This document shows, piece by piece, positions 1 to 8,090 of a DNA stretch of 64,000 bases. The position numbers and the translations under genes were made by a program. Location: contig NZ_JAMJFL010000005.1 in assembly GCF_023544665.1 (NCBI RefSeq), positions 62,001-126,000 of the forward strand. The letters are read 5' to 3'. The DNA comes from Streptomyces sp. YS415 (lineage in GTDB: Bacteria > Actinomycetota > Actinomycetes > Streptomycetales > Streptomycetaceae). The notes beneath the pieces are model-generated. The model did not search any database, was not told the DNA's origin, and saw only the letters and a list, made by a program, of their open reading frames with translations. Positions within the stretch are counted from its first letter, which is position 1. Each line of letters starts with the position of its first letter.

Positions 1-1250
1 TCTACCCGGACGTCCTGCGCGCCGCGGCCTCGCTGCGGGACCTGACCGACGAGCGGAGCCTGCACGCGGCGGCGGCGCGGGTGCACGGGGCGCTGCGGAG
101 GGCGGCCCGGCCGCTGGGGCTCAGGGACATCCCGGGCGAACCGGAGATCGGGCGGATCCTGTTCCGCTGGCGGGAGGCCAGGACCGGCGGGCACGGGCTG
201 CACGCCCGGATCCGGGACTGGGACCCGGTGCACCGGATCGCCGAGCATCCCCGGTTCCCCCGCTCGGCCGTCCGCGAGGCCCTGTACGCGGAGGGCGCGG
301 CGCCCGCCGGGCGGGTCTTCAAGGGCACCGGGCATCTGAACTCGGTCGTGCGGGTGCCCGGGGTGGACTTCGCGGTGGTCGTGCGGCGCAAGGTGGCGAA
401 CGTCTGCCGGCGGGAGCGCGGCTTCCTGAGCGAGCATGCCGTGCTGCGAGCCATCGAGCGGTCGCGGGTCGAGGTGGCGGCGCCGAGGTTCCTGGCCCTG
501 GGCGCGAGTTATCAGGGGGAACCTTTCGCCATTCACACCTACGAGGGCCCGCGGGACATCGGGCGGCCACCCGGGCACCCCGTGCACGGGCTGCGGCCGC
601 ACGAGGCGGACCGGCTCGTCGACCAGCTCGGGGCGCTGACCCGGGTGAACTACCGGGAGGTCGACCCGGCCGCGGGCGAGGGGCTCTTCCACTCCTGGCT
701 CTGCGAGCAGCTGGTCCTGCTGGTGGCCGAGCTGCCGAAGGAGTCCCAGCGGCTCGCCCGGCTGCTGGGCCTGCCCGACGCCCCGCGCCTGCGCCAGATC
801 CTCGCCCGCCACCGGGTGGGCGAACGCCGGCCCGCCCTGCTCCACGGCGACCTCAACCCGTGGAACCTGGTGCGCCGCTCCGACGAGCTCGCGCTGACCC
901 TCATCGACTGGGAGATGGCGGTCGTCGGTGATCCGCTGTACGACCTGGTCCGGCACATGCATCTCACGCCGACGCGGCCGGAGATCCGCGACCGGATGTT
1001 CCGGCGCTGGGCGCAGCGGCTGGACCCGGAGTTCACGGCCGACTGGCAGCGGGACTGGCGGGTCTACCGGTGGATCGAGATCGTGCGCTCCGCCTACATC
1101 GACCTCGACCGCCTGGTGACCGGGGAGAGTCTGGACGCGCCCAACGTCCGGCGCGCGGTCGACTCGTACGCCATGACCCTCGCCTCCGCCATCGGTTCCC
1201 TCGGCCTGCCCCACCGCCCGAACCCGCACCTGCCCCGTGCCCTGACCTGA
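1..1250 (+). CDS. APH/choline-kinase-fold phosphotransferase (5' end outside window)
   Basis: The reading frame is open from the first base, so the N-terminus lies outside the window. The visible 400-odd residues end at a TGA at 1248-1250. The second half holds the hallmark phosphotransferase motifs: the catalytic loop HGDLNPWNLV and, about 20 residues later, the metal-binding LIDWEMAVVGDPLYDL. Such enzymes transfer phosphate from ATP to a small-molecule hydroxyl. The substrate cannot be told: nothing in the sequence picks out aminoglycosides, choline or a sugar. The N-terminal part (from about base 3 to 300) is Arg/Ala-rich and I do not recognise it; it may be a separate domain. The TetR gene follows 29 bp downstream on the same strand, so the two may be co-transcribed. 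Confidence 0.75.
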   Translation, partial: YPDVLRAAASLRDLTDERSLHAAAARVHGALRRAARPLGLRDIPGEPEIGRILFRWREARTGGHGLHARIRDWDPVHRIAEHPRFPRSAVREALYAEGAAPAGRVFKGTGHLNSVVRVPGVDFAVVVRRKVANVCRRERGFLSEHAVLRAIERSRVEVAAPRFLALGASYQGEPFAIHTYEGPRDIGRPPGHPVHGLRPHEADRLVDQLGALTRVNYREVDPAAGEGLFHSWLCEQLVLLVAELPKESQRLARLLGLPDAPRLRQILARHRVGERRPALLHGDLNPWNLVRRSDELALTLIDWEMAVVGDPLYDLVRHMHLTPTRPEIRDRMFRRWAQRLDPEFTADWQRDWRVYRWIEIVRSAYIDLDRLVTGESLDAPNVRRAVDSYAMTLASAIGSLGLPHRPNPHLPRALT

Positions 1251-1279
1251 GGGGGCGAGGGCCTGCGTAGGCTCGACCC

Positions 1280-1897
1280 ATGAGCGAGGGCGGGCTGCGG
1301 GAGCGGAAGAAGCGGCGGATGTACGAGGCCGTGTCGGAGGTGGCGATCCGGCTGTTCCTGGAGAAGGGCTTCGACGCGGTGTCGGTCGCGGAGGTGGCCG
1401 CCGCGGCGGAGATCTCCAAGCCGACGCTCTTCCGGTACTTCCCGGCGAAGGAGGACCTCGTCCTGCACCGGATCTCCGATCACGAGGACGAGGCGGCGCG
1501 GGTGGTCGCGGAGGCGGCGGGACCGCCCGTGGACGCGCTGCGGCGGCACTTCCTCGACGGGCTCGAGCGGTGCGACCCGGTCACCGGGCTCAATGACGAT
1601 CCGCAGGTGCTCGCCTTCCACTCGCTGCTGTACGGGACGCCCTCGCTGGTCGCCCGCGCGTACACCCATCAGCAGCGGGCCGAGGCCGCGCTCGCCGAGG
1701 TGCTCGGCGGCGACCTGGACGCGCGGCTCGCCGCGGGGCAGATCATCGCCGTACAGCGGATCCTCGCGCTGGAGAACTGGCGCCGGATCGCGGCGGGGGA
1801 GCGGCTGGAGGACGTGCGGGGGGATGCGGTGGCGGCGGCCGAGCGGGCGTTCGGGCTGCTGGCGACGGGGCTGCCGCCGATGGGTGAGTCTCGGTAA
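1280..1897 (+). CDS. TetR/AcrR family transcriptional regulator
   Basis: A 205-residue protein of the usual TetR length. Residues 10-60 form the DNA-binding domain, with the family pattern of a helix ending FLEKGFDAVSVAEVA followed by the recognition helix ISKPTLFRYFPAKEDL. The C-terminal ligand-binding half is alanine-rich helical and shows no ligand clue. It starts at ATG 1280, 29 bp after the phosphotransferase stop, and ends 41 bp before the HelD/HelR-type gene. It is therefore a candidate local regulator of one or both neighbours. The short gap after it (1898-1938) is unusually AT-rich for this genome and probably carries the promoter of the helicase gene. Confidence 0.85.
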   Translation: MSEGGLRERKKRRMYEAVSEVAIRLFLEKGFDAVSVAEVAAAAEISKPTLFRYFPAKEDLVLHRISDHEDEAARVVAEAAGPPVDALRRHFLDGLERCDPVTGLNDDPQVLAFHSLLYGTPSLVARAYTHQQRAEAALAEVLGGDLDARLAAGQIIAVQRILALENWRRIAAGERLEDVRGDAVAAAERAFGLLATGLPPMGESR

Positions 1898-1938
1898 TAA
1901 ATTTAACTCGGTTACGTTTTTCGCGTACGCTCGGTGGC

Positions 1939-3945
1939 ATGACGTCCGCCGAGCCCGCCCTCACCGACCTCCTCCAAAGCGAACGCGCTCACCACGACCG
2001 CTGCCGTGCCGCCCTCGACGCGATGGTCGCCGGGGCCGGGGAGCAGGTCGTCGCGGGCGAGGACGTCTCCGCCTCCGGCGCCGATGCCGAAGCGCTCGGG
2101 TACCGGCTGCGCAGCCGGGCGAAGGAGATGCGGGAACTGCCCGAAGGGCCCCTGTTCTTCGGGCGGCTGGACTTCGGCGACGGCCCACACGCGGGGCAGG
2201 GCTATCACGTCGGCCGGATGCGGATCACCGAGCATCCGGCCGCCCCGCCGCTCGTCGTCGACTGGCGCGCGCCCGTCTCCCGCGCCTTCTACCAGGCGAG
2301 CGCGCGTGATCCCCAGGGCGTGGCCGTACGGCGGCGGTTCGGGTGGGCGCCGGGCAGCCGGGGCGACTCCGCCGACCTCACCGGACTGGAGGACGAACAC
2401 CTCGGGCGGGGGGAGTCGCGGGTCAGCGGGATCGTCGCGCGGGAGATCGAACGGCCCCGGGTCGGACCGATGCGGGACATCGCCGCGACCATCCAGCCCG
2501 AGCAGGACGACCTGGTCCGGGCCGACCTCGCCGTCTCCCTCTGTGTGCAGGGCGCCCCGGGCACCGGAAAGACCGCGGTGGGCCTGCACCGGGCGGCCTA
2601 CCTCCTCTACACCCACCCCCAGCGCATCCAGCGCTCCGGCCTGCTGATCCTCGGCCCCAACCGCACCTTCCTCGGCTATGTCCGCGAGGTGCTCCCGGCG
2701 CTCGGCGAGACGGGCGTACGGCAGTCGACGCTACTGGAGGAGATCGCCCGGCAGCCGGTCACCGGCGCGGACGAGGAGCGGGCGACCGCGCTCAAGCACG
2801 ACGCGCGGATGGCGGACGTGCTGCGCCGGGCGCTGTACGCACGGGTGGCCGAGGCGGCGGGCACGCTGGACGTGCCGGACGGCTCGTACCGGTGGCGGGT
2901 TGCGGAGGATGAACTGGCACGGATCGTGCGGGAGGTGCGCGCCGACGACCTGCCCTACGACCGGGGGCGGGAGCGGGTACGGACGCGGATCGTGGCGGCC
3001 CTGCGCCGGCAGGCCGAGCGGCGGGCGGGGCCGCGGCCGAACGCCTGGGTGCGCCGGATGTCGGGGGCGCGGGGCGTCGGGCCGTACGTCGACGTGGTGT
3101 GGCCCCGGGTCCGGCCGGAGGAGGTGCTGGCCGAACTCCTCACGGATCCGGCCGCGTTGGCGTCGGCGGGCGAGGGGCTGCTCGGCGCCGAGGAGCAGAA
3201 GGCGCTGCTGTGGCCGAAGCCGCCGGCGTCGTGGAAGTCGGCGCGCTGGTCCCCGGCGGACCTGGTCCTCCTCGACGAGCTCGCCGGGCTCCTCGACCAT
3301 CCGCCGGGCTACGGCCATGTCGTCGTCGACGAGGCGCAGGACCTGTCCGCCATGGAGTGCCGGGCGATCGCGCGCCGGGTGCCCTTCGGCTCGCTGACGG
3401 TGCTGGGGGACCTGGCCCAGGGGACGACACCCTGGGCGGCCCGCTCCTGGGGCGCCCTGCTCGGGCACCTGGGCAAGCCGGACGCGGTCCAGGTGCCGCT
3501 GACCACCGGTTTCCGGATGCCGGCGGCCGTCGCCGAACTGGCCAACCGGCTTTTGCCCCGCCTCGGCGTGGACGTCCCGGCGGCCCGTTCGCTGCGTACG
3601 GACGGCGAGTTGACGTGGCGCCGGACGCGCCCCGGGGAACTGCCCGGGACGGTCGCGACCGCGGTACGGGACGCCCAGGCGCGGGAGGGTGCCGTCGGGG
3701 TCATCGCCGCCGACTCCGACGTCACCGCCGTGCGCGCGGCCCTCACCCGGGCCGGTGTCCTGACCGAGCGCGTGACGGTGATCGCGGCGAGCGCGGTCAA
3801 GGGCCTGGAGTACGACCACGTGGTCGTCGTGGAGCCGGCGACGATCGCGGAGTCCGAGGAACGCGGCCTGCACCGGCTGTACGTGGCGCTGACCCGCGCG
3901 GTCTCACGCCTGGAGGTGGTGCACGCGAGGCCACTGCCCTTCTGA
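1939..3945 (+). CDS. HelD/HelR-type RNA polymerase-recycling helicase-like ATPase
   Basis: A 668-residue superfamily-1 ATPase of the HelD/HelR type. These proteins bind RNA polymerase and dislodge it from nucleic acid; the HelR branch also removes rifamycins from polymerase. Visible landmarks are an N-terminal helical arm (residues 1-70), the family block around VVDWRAPVSRAFYQ, the Walker A motif GAPGTGKTAVGLHRAAYLLY (about residue 198), the Walker B VVVDEAQDLSAMECRA (about 460), motif III-like LGDLAQGTTPWA, and the C-terminal LYVALTRAVSRLEVVH. It lacks the features of a canonical UvrD helicase N-terminus. I saw no convincing rifamycin-associated palindrome upstream, so HelD versus HelR is left open. 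It follows the TetR gene and precedes a small HAD gene by 32 bp. Confidence 0.82.
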   Translation: MTSAEPALTDLLQSERAHHDRCRAALDAMVAGAGEQVVAGEDVSASGADAEALGYRLRSRAKEMRELPEGPLFFGRLDFGDGPHAGQGYHVGRMRITEHPAAPPLVVDWRAPVSRAFYQASARDPQGVAVRRRFGWAPGSRGDSADLTGLEDEHLGRGESRVSGIVAREIERPRVGPMRDIAATIQPEQDDLVRADLAVSLCVQGAPGTGKTAVGLHRAAYLLYTHPQRIQRSGLLILGPNRTFLGYVREVLPALGETGVRQSTLLEEIARQPVTGADEERATALKHDARMADVLRRALYARVAEAAGTLDVPDGSYRWRVAEDELARIVREVRADDLPYDRGRERVRTRIVAALRRQAERRAGPRPNAWVRRMSGARGVGPYVDVVWPRVRPEEVLAELLTDPAALASAGEGLLGAEEQKALLWPKPPASWKSARWSPADLVLLDELAGLLDHPPGYGHVVVDEAQDLSAMECRAIARRVPFGSLTVLGDLAQGTTPWAARSWGALLGHLGKPDAVQVPLTTGFRMPAAVAELANRLLPRLGVDVPAARSLRTDGELTWRRTRPGELPGTVATAVRDAQAREGAVGVIAADSDVTAVRAALTRAGVLTERVTVIAASAVKGLEYDHVVVVEPATIAESEERGLHRLYVALTRAVSRLEVVHARPLPF

Positions 3946-3977
3946 GTGCGCTGCCCTTCTGAGGGATGCTGGTGGCG

Positions 3978-4472
3978 ATGCTCCTCTTCCTCGACGTCGA
4001 CGGCACGCTGCTCCCCTTCGGGGGCCCGGGTCCGTACCCGGAACACACCCCGCCGTGCCCCGGGGCGCCGCTCGCCCACCCCCTCCTCGGCCGCGTCGAC
4101 CCCGCGCTCGGGCCCCGCCTCGCCGGCCTGGGCTGTGCGCTGGTGTGGGCGACGACCTGGATGGAGGACGCCAACGCCTGTCTCTCGCCCTGGCTCGGGC
4201 TGCCTCCGCTGCCGCTGGTGGACTGGCCGGACGGCGAGGGCGGTCCGCCGGGCCTGCACTGGAAGACCCGGCCGTTGATCGAGTGGGCGGGCGGGCGGCC
4301 CTTCGTCTGGGTCGACGACGAGATCGGGGAGGCCGACCGCCGTTGGGTCGCCGAGCACTGTGCCGCGCCCGCGCTGCTCCACCGCGTCGATCACCGCACG
4401 GGGCTGACCGACGCGGACTTCGGCGTGCTGGAGCGGTGGGTCAGTGGGCGTGCCGGGTCAGCAGCTCGGTGA
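3978..4472 (+). CDS. HAD-superfamily hydrolase-like protein
   Basis: About 164 residues beginning with a HAD motif I, LLFLDVDGTLLPFG, where the two aspartates are the nucleophile and acid/base. WATTWMEDAN near residue 55 fits motif II. FVWVDDEIGEADRRW near residue 110 supplies the acidic motif IV. There is no large cap domain, so it is a compact C0-type HAD protein, possibly acting on a macromolecule or small phosphate ester. I chose ATG 3978 because it places motif I at the extreme N-terminus; an in-frame ATG at 3966 would add four residues. The gene overlaps the end of the convergent imine-reductase-like gene by 32 bp. Confidence 0.72.
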   Translation: MLLFLDVDGTLLPFGGPGPYPEHTPPCPGAPLAHPLLGRVDPALGPRLAGLGCALVWATTWMEDANACLSPWLGLPPLPLVDWPDGEGGPPGLHWKTRPLIEWAGGRPFVWVDDEIGEADRRWVAEHCAAPALLHRVDHRTGLTDADFGVLERWVSGRAGSAAR

Positions 4473-5334
4473 CACGGAGGTAGCCGTCGGTGCCGTGGCC
4501 CTCGGCGACGACCCGGCGGGCCTGGCCCTCCACGACGCGCATCAGGCTCGCGTCGATGCCGTGGGACTCGGCGGTGTGGACGATGTGGGCCATGGAGGAG
4601 ACGGCCGAGGTGATGGGGTTGATCTCGCCCGAGTAGGTGCCGTCGTCGGTGTCCCCGGCGAACTCCGCGAACAGCGGCGGCAGGATCGCGCCGATGCCCT
4701 GCGCGAAGGGGGCCAGCTCCCGGGCGGTGACGCCCTCGGCGCGGGCCACCGCGAGGGCGTGCGCGTAACCGGCCATCGCCGTCCAGAAGATGTCGAGCAG
4801 GGCGATGTCGTAGGCGGCGGCCCGGCCGATGTCCTCGCCGAGGTGGGTGTGGGTGCCGCCGAGGCCGGACAGGACGGGCAGGGTGCGGTCGTAGAGATCC
4901 TTCGGGCCGCTGAGGATGAAGACCGCTTCCGGGGTCCCGATGCTCGGCGCCGGGGTCATGATCGCGCCGTCCAGGTAGCGGATGCCGTGCGCGGCGGCCC
5001 AGTCGGCCGTGTCCCGGGCGCGGTCGGGGGTGTCGGCGGTGAGGTTGACGACCGTACGGGCCTTGAGGGCGTCGGTGACCTCGTCCTGCCGCAGGATCGC
5101 GTCGGAGGCGTCGTAGTTCACGACGCAGACGACGGTCAGGGGCGCGGCGGCGACGGCCTCGGCGGCGGTGGCGGCGGACCTGGCCCCGCGGGCGACGAGG
5201 TCGCCGTCCCGGCCCGGCGTGCGGTTCCAGACGGTGGTGGCCACTCCCGCGTCCAGGAAGGCGCCGGCCAGAGCGCGGCCCATGGGGCCGAGGCCGAGGA
5301 CGGTGACGGCAGACTGGTCGTCGTACGTGGACAT
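4441..5334 (-). CDS. NAD(P)-dependent imine-reductase-like oxidoreductase
   Basis: A 297-residue protein of the beta-hydroxyacid dehydrogenase superfamily, most like imine reductases. The Rossmann signature GLGPMGRALAGAFLDAGVA followed by TVWNRTPGR is the classic IRED N-terminus, with the Arg after WN expected to favour NADPH. The C-terminal helical domain includes SSMAHIVHTAESHGIDASL, another IRED-like stretch. Family members reduce cyclic imines; the natural substrate here is unknown. The start is the ATG at 5334, 39 bp from the divergent HxlR gene. The two probably share the intervening operator, the usual arrangement for a redox gene controlled by an HxlR regulator. Confidence 0.8.
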   Translation of the reverse strand: MSTYDDQSAVTVLGLGPMGRALAGAFLDAGVATTVWNRTPGRDGDLVARGARSAATAAEAVAAAPLTVVCVVNYDASDAILRQDEVTDALKARTVVNLTADTPDRARDTADWAAAHGIRYLDGAIMTPAPSIGTPEAVFILSGPKDLYDRTLPVLSGLGGTHTHLGEDIGRAAAYDIALLDIFWTAMAGYAHALAVARAEGVTARELAPFAQGIGAILPPLFAEFAGDTDDGTYSGEINPITSAVSSMAHIVHTAESHGIDASLMRVVEGQARRVVAEGHGTDGYLRVTELLTRHAH

Positions 5335-5343
5335 GCTTCTCCC

Positions 5344-5363
5344 ATACGTGAACATATGTGAAC
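5344..5363. promoter_or_regulatory. Tandem 10-bp repeat, likely HxlR operator
   Basis: Two adjacent near-identical 10-mers, ATACGTGAAC and ATATGTGAAC, lie in the 39-bp gap between the divergent oxidoreductase and HxlR genes. They differ at one base. HxlR-type regulators act as dimers at short repeats in divergent promoters, so this is the likely site of autoregulation and oxidoreductase control. The position is seen; the binding is inferred. Confidence 0.55.
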
Positions 5364-5373
5364 AAAAGGGGCG

Positions 5374-5715
5374 ATGATGACGCGCAGCCGGGCTCTGGAT
5401 CCGAACGTCTGCGGAGTGACCGCCGCCATCGCGGTGATCGACGGCAAGTGGAAGACGAGCCTGCTGTGGCTGCTGGAAGCGGGCCCGCACCGGCCCGCCG
5501 AACTGCGGCGCCGGCTGCCCGGACTCAGCGAGAAGGTGCTGACGCAGGCGTTGCGCGAGATGGAGGAGGACGGTCTGGTGCACCGGGAGGTGCACGACGT
5601 GCTCCCGCTGAAGACGGTCTACTCCCTGACCGGCTTCGGCCGTGAACTCTCCGTACTCCTCGGCCCCCTCTCCGACTGGGGTCACCGCCGGCTGGAGCGG
5701 CTGGCGGCTTCCTGA
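5374..5715 (+). CDS. HxlR family winged-helix regulator
   Basis: A 113-residue single-domain regulator. The family signature is plain: a Cys near the N-terminus (NVCGVTAAIAVIDGKWKT), the block PAELRRRLPGLSEKVLTQAL forming the winged helix, then LREMEEDGLVHREVH and a PL..VYSLTGFG motif. The N-terminal Cys is redox-sensing in some HxlR proteins (for example HypR or YodB relatives); whether it is here is unknown. It is divergent from the imine-reductase-like gene with an AAAAGGGG ribosome site just upstream of ATG 5374. A second in-frame ATG follows directly. Confidence 0.88.
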   Translation: MMTRSRALDPNVCGVTAAIAVIDGKWKTSLLWLLEAGPHRPAELRRRLPGLSEKVLTQALREMEEDGLVHREVHDVLPLKTVYSLTGFGRELSVLLGPLSDWGHRRLERLAAS

Positions 5716-5790
5716 TCACCTGCGTCCAGCTTCTCGGGCGGACGCGGTGCTGCCAAGTACGCACAAAAAAGTGGGTACGGCCGCCCCCGG

Positions 5791-5818
5791 TGTCACAGCC
5801 GGGTGGGGCTGTCTCGTC
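5791..5818 (+). promoter_or_regulatory. ECF41-type promoter of the first sigma gene
   Basis: TGTCACA at 5791-5797 and CGTC at 5815-5818, separated by 17 bp, match the published ECF41 promoter pattern (TGTCACA, about 16 bp, CGTC). It sits 42 bp before the start codon of an ECF41 sigma gene, so it probably mediates autoregulation. Confidence 0.65.
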
Positions 5819-5859
5819 TCAGGGAGGAGCGGCGACCGGGCCGCTCGGGAGGGAGTCGC

Positions 5860-6783
5860 GTGACCCGTACGGAGGAGTTCGAGGAGCTGCGGCCGCTGCT
5901 GTTCGCCATCGCCTACCGGATTCTCGGCAGTGTCGGCGAGGCGGAGGACGCGGTGCAGGAGACCTGGCTGCGCTGGGAGACCACCGACACGCGCCCGGCG
6001 TCCGTGAAGGCGTACCTGTCGGCCGTGGTCACCCGGCTCTCCATCGACGTGCTGCGCTCGGCGCGGGTGCGCCGGGAGCAGTACGTCGGCCCCTGGTTCC
6101 CCGAGCCGCTGCTGAACGACCCCTACGAGGACCCGGAGCGGTCGGCGGAGCTGGCGGACTCCCTGTCGATGGCGGCGCTGGTCCTGCTGGAGCGGCTCAC
6201 CCCGCTGGAGCGGGCGGTGTTCGTGCTGCGGGACGTGTTCGGGTTCGGCTTCCCGGAGATCGCCTCGGCGGTGGACCGCTCGGAGTCGGCCTGCCGCCAG
6301 CTGGCGGTACGGGCGCGGCGGCACATGGACGCGGGGCGGCCGAGGTTCGAGGCGGACCGCAAGGAGCGGGAGGAGCTGGCGGAGCGGTTCTTCGAGGCGT
6401 TCCGGGAGGGGGACGTGGACGGGCTGCGTCAGTTGCTCGCCGGGGACGTGCAGATGGTCGGCGACGGCGGCGGCAAGGCTCCGCAGTGGGCGCGGGCCAT
6501 CGTGGGCGCCGAGAACGTGGCACGGCTGCTGGTCGCGCTGACCCGGCCGTTCGAGCTGATCGGCGTCACGGCCGAGCCGCACGAGGTGAACGGGCAGCCC
6601 GGGCTGATCTTCCGGGACCGCGACGGCAAGGTCGTCAACATCATGGCGATCGACATCGCCGACGGCCGCGTCCGGGCGATCCGCTCGGTGATCAACCCCG
6701 AGAAGCTGACCCATGTGGGCCCGGTGGCGGACGCGTTCGCGTTGATGCGGGAGGCGAACCGGGCCCGCCGGGCGGAGTTGTGA
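5860..6783 (+). CDS. ECF41 sigma factor with C-terminal SnoaL-like domain (SigJ-like)
   Basis: A 307-residue ECF sigma factor. Sigma region 2 is at residues 5-75 (YRILGSVGEAEDAVQETWLRW), and region 4 at about 105-160 (LERAVFVLRDVFGFGFPEIA). The linker QYVGPWFPEPL and the tail motifs DGGGK and NPEKLTHVG are the diagnostic ECF41 marks. The SnoaL-like tail (residues 175-300) replaces a separate anti-sigma factor and modulates activity. I chose GTG 5860 because GGGAGGGAG lies just upstream; a longer form from 5803 would run into the promoter. It is the first gene of a sigma-oxidoreductase-sigma trio and has a matching ECF41 promoter in front. Confidence 0.9.
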   Translation: MTRTEEFEELRPLLFAIAYRILGSVGEAEDAVQETWLRWETTDTRPASVKAYLSAVVTRLSIDVLRSARVRREQYVGPWFPEPLLNDPYEDPERSAELADSLSMAALVLLERLTPLERAVFVLRDVFGFGFPEIASAVDRSESACRQLAVRARRHMDAGRPRFEADRKEREELAERFFEAFREGDVDGLRQLLAGDVQMVGDGGGKAPQWARAIVGAENVARLLVALTRPFELIGVTAEPHEVNGQPGLIFRDRDGKVVNIMAIDIADGRVRAIRSVINPEKLTHVGPVADAFALMREANRARRAEL

Positions 6784-6797
6784 TCCGGCTCACGTCC

Positions 6798-6824
6798 TGT
6801 CACAGCGGCCCCGGGCCCGGTGTC
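6798..6824 (+). promoter_or_regulatory. Probable ECF41 promoter of the oxidoreductase gene
   Basis: A second TGTCACA (6798-6804) lies between the sigma gene and the flavin oxidoreductase, with TGTC 16 bp later (6821-6824; three of four bases of the CGTC consensus). An ECF41 factor commonly controls an adjacent oxidoreductase, so this is the expected target promoter. The -10 part is imperfect. Confidence 0.5.
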
Positions 6825-6858
6825 TGAAGGTCGTATCCCTGCAATCGGAGGAGGCATC

Positions 6859-8061
6859 GTGGCTGTCGTGGCGAAGAACGTGGTGGTCGTGGGAGGCGGG
6901 TACGCCGGGGTGATGGCGGCCAACCGGCTCACCCGGAGCGGGGACGTGGACGTGACGCTGGTCAATCCGCGGGCGGGCTTCGTCGAGCGGATCCGGCTGC
7001 ACCAGCTGGTGGCCGGGACCGACGACGCCGTCGTCGAGTACCGGGAGGTGCTGGCCGAGCGGGTCCGGCTGGTCGTCGACGCCGTCGAGCGGATCGACGC
7101 CGCCGGGCGGCGGCTCGAGTTGGCCTCCGGGGACAGCCTCCCGTACGACTACCTCGTGTACGCCGTCGGCAGCGGCAGCGCCGAGCCCGGCGTTCCCGGT
7201 GCCGCCGAGTTCGCCCGTCCCGTCGCCACCGCCGAGGAGGCGGAGCGGCTGCGGAGCCAGTTGTACGACACGCCCGTGTCCGCCCCGGTCACCGTCGTCG
7301 GCGCCGGACCGCTCGGCATCGAGGTCGCCACCGAGCTGGCGGAGGAGGGGCGGGCCGTCACGCTGGTGTGCGGCGGGCAGCTCGGGCCGTATCTGCACGC
7401 GCGCGGGCGGCGGTCGGTGGCGAAGCGGATGGCGGCGCTCGGGGTGACCGTCCTCGACGGGCCGGGCAGCACGGCGACGGCCGTGACGCGGGACGCCGTA
7501 CGGCTGGAGGACGGCCGTGAGGTGCCGAGCGCGGTGACCGTGTGGGCCACCGGGTTCGGCGTCCCGGATCTCGCCGCGCGCAGCGGCCTGAGCACCGACG
7601 CCCTCGGCCGCCTGCTCACCGACGAGACGCTGACCAGCGTGGACGACGTACGGATCGTCGCGGCCGGTGACAGCGCCGCCCCGTCGGACCTGCCGCTGCG
7701 GATGAGCTGCCAGGCCGCGATACCGCTCGGCGCGCGCGCCGCGGACACCGTGCTCAGCCGGATCGCGGGGGAGGAGCCGGCCACCCTCAACCACGTCTTC
7801 GCCGGGCAGTGCGTCAGCCTCGGGCGGAAGGCGGGCATCTTCCAGTTCGCCCGCCGGCACGACGTGGCCGTCTGGTTCCACATCGGCGGCCGGCTCGGCG
7901 CGCGGGTCAAGGAGTTCGTGTGCAAGGGGACCGTCGGGCACCTGGCCGGCGAGGCCACCAACCCTGGCTCGTACCGCCTGCACAACGTCTCGGGTGGCCC
8001 CCGGCGCGCCGAACAGTTGGCGGCCCGGAGCGCCGACGCCACCGCCGAACACGTGGCCTAG
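6859..8061 (+). CDS. FAD-dependent NAD(P)H oxidoreductase (NDH-2/AIF-like)
   Basis: A 400-residue two-dinucleotide-binding-domain flavoprotein. The FAD fingerprint VVVGGGYAGVMAANRL is at the N-terminus. A second glycine fingerprint, VTVVGAGPLGIEVATEL near residue 150, binds NAD(P)H, and an IVAAGDSAA segment near residue 275 closes the FAD site. No redox-active CxxC is visible, so it is closer to type II NADH dehydrogenase or AIF-like enzymes than to thioredoxin or disulfide reductases. GTG 6859 is chosen because GGAGGAGG lies about 5 bp upstream. It is flanked by two ECF41 sigma genes, a linkage known for this sigma group, and is probably their target. Confidence 0.82.
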   Translation: MAVVAKNVVVVGGGYAGVMAANRLTRSGDVDVTLVNPRAGFVERIRLHQLVAGTDDAVVEYREVLAERVRLVVDAVERIDAAGRRLELASGDSLPYDYLVYAVGSGSAEPGVPGAAEFARPVATAEEAERLRSQLYDTPVSAPVTVVGAGPLGIEVATELAEEGRAVTLVCGGQLGPYLHARGRRSVAKRMAALGVTVLDGPGSTATAVTRDAVRLEDGREVPSAVTVWATGFGVPDLAARSGLSTDALGRLLTDETLTSVDDVRIVAAGDSAAPSDLPLRMSCQAAIPLGARAADTVLSRIAGEEPATLNHVFAGQCVSLGRKAGIFQFARRHDVAVWFHIGGRLGARVKEFVCKGTVGHLAGEATNPGSYRLHNVSGGPRRAEQLAARSADATAEHVA

Positions 8062-8090
8062 AGCGGGCCCGCACCGGGGAGACAACGATC

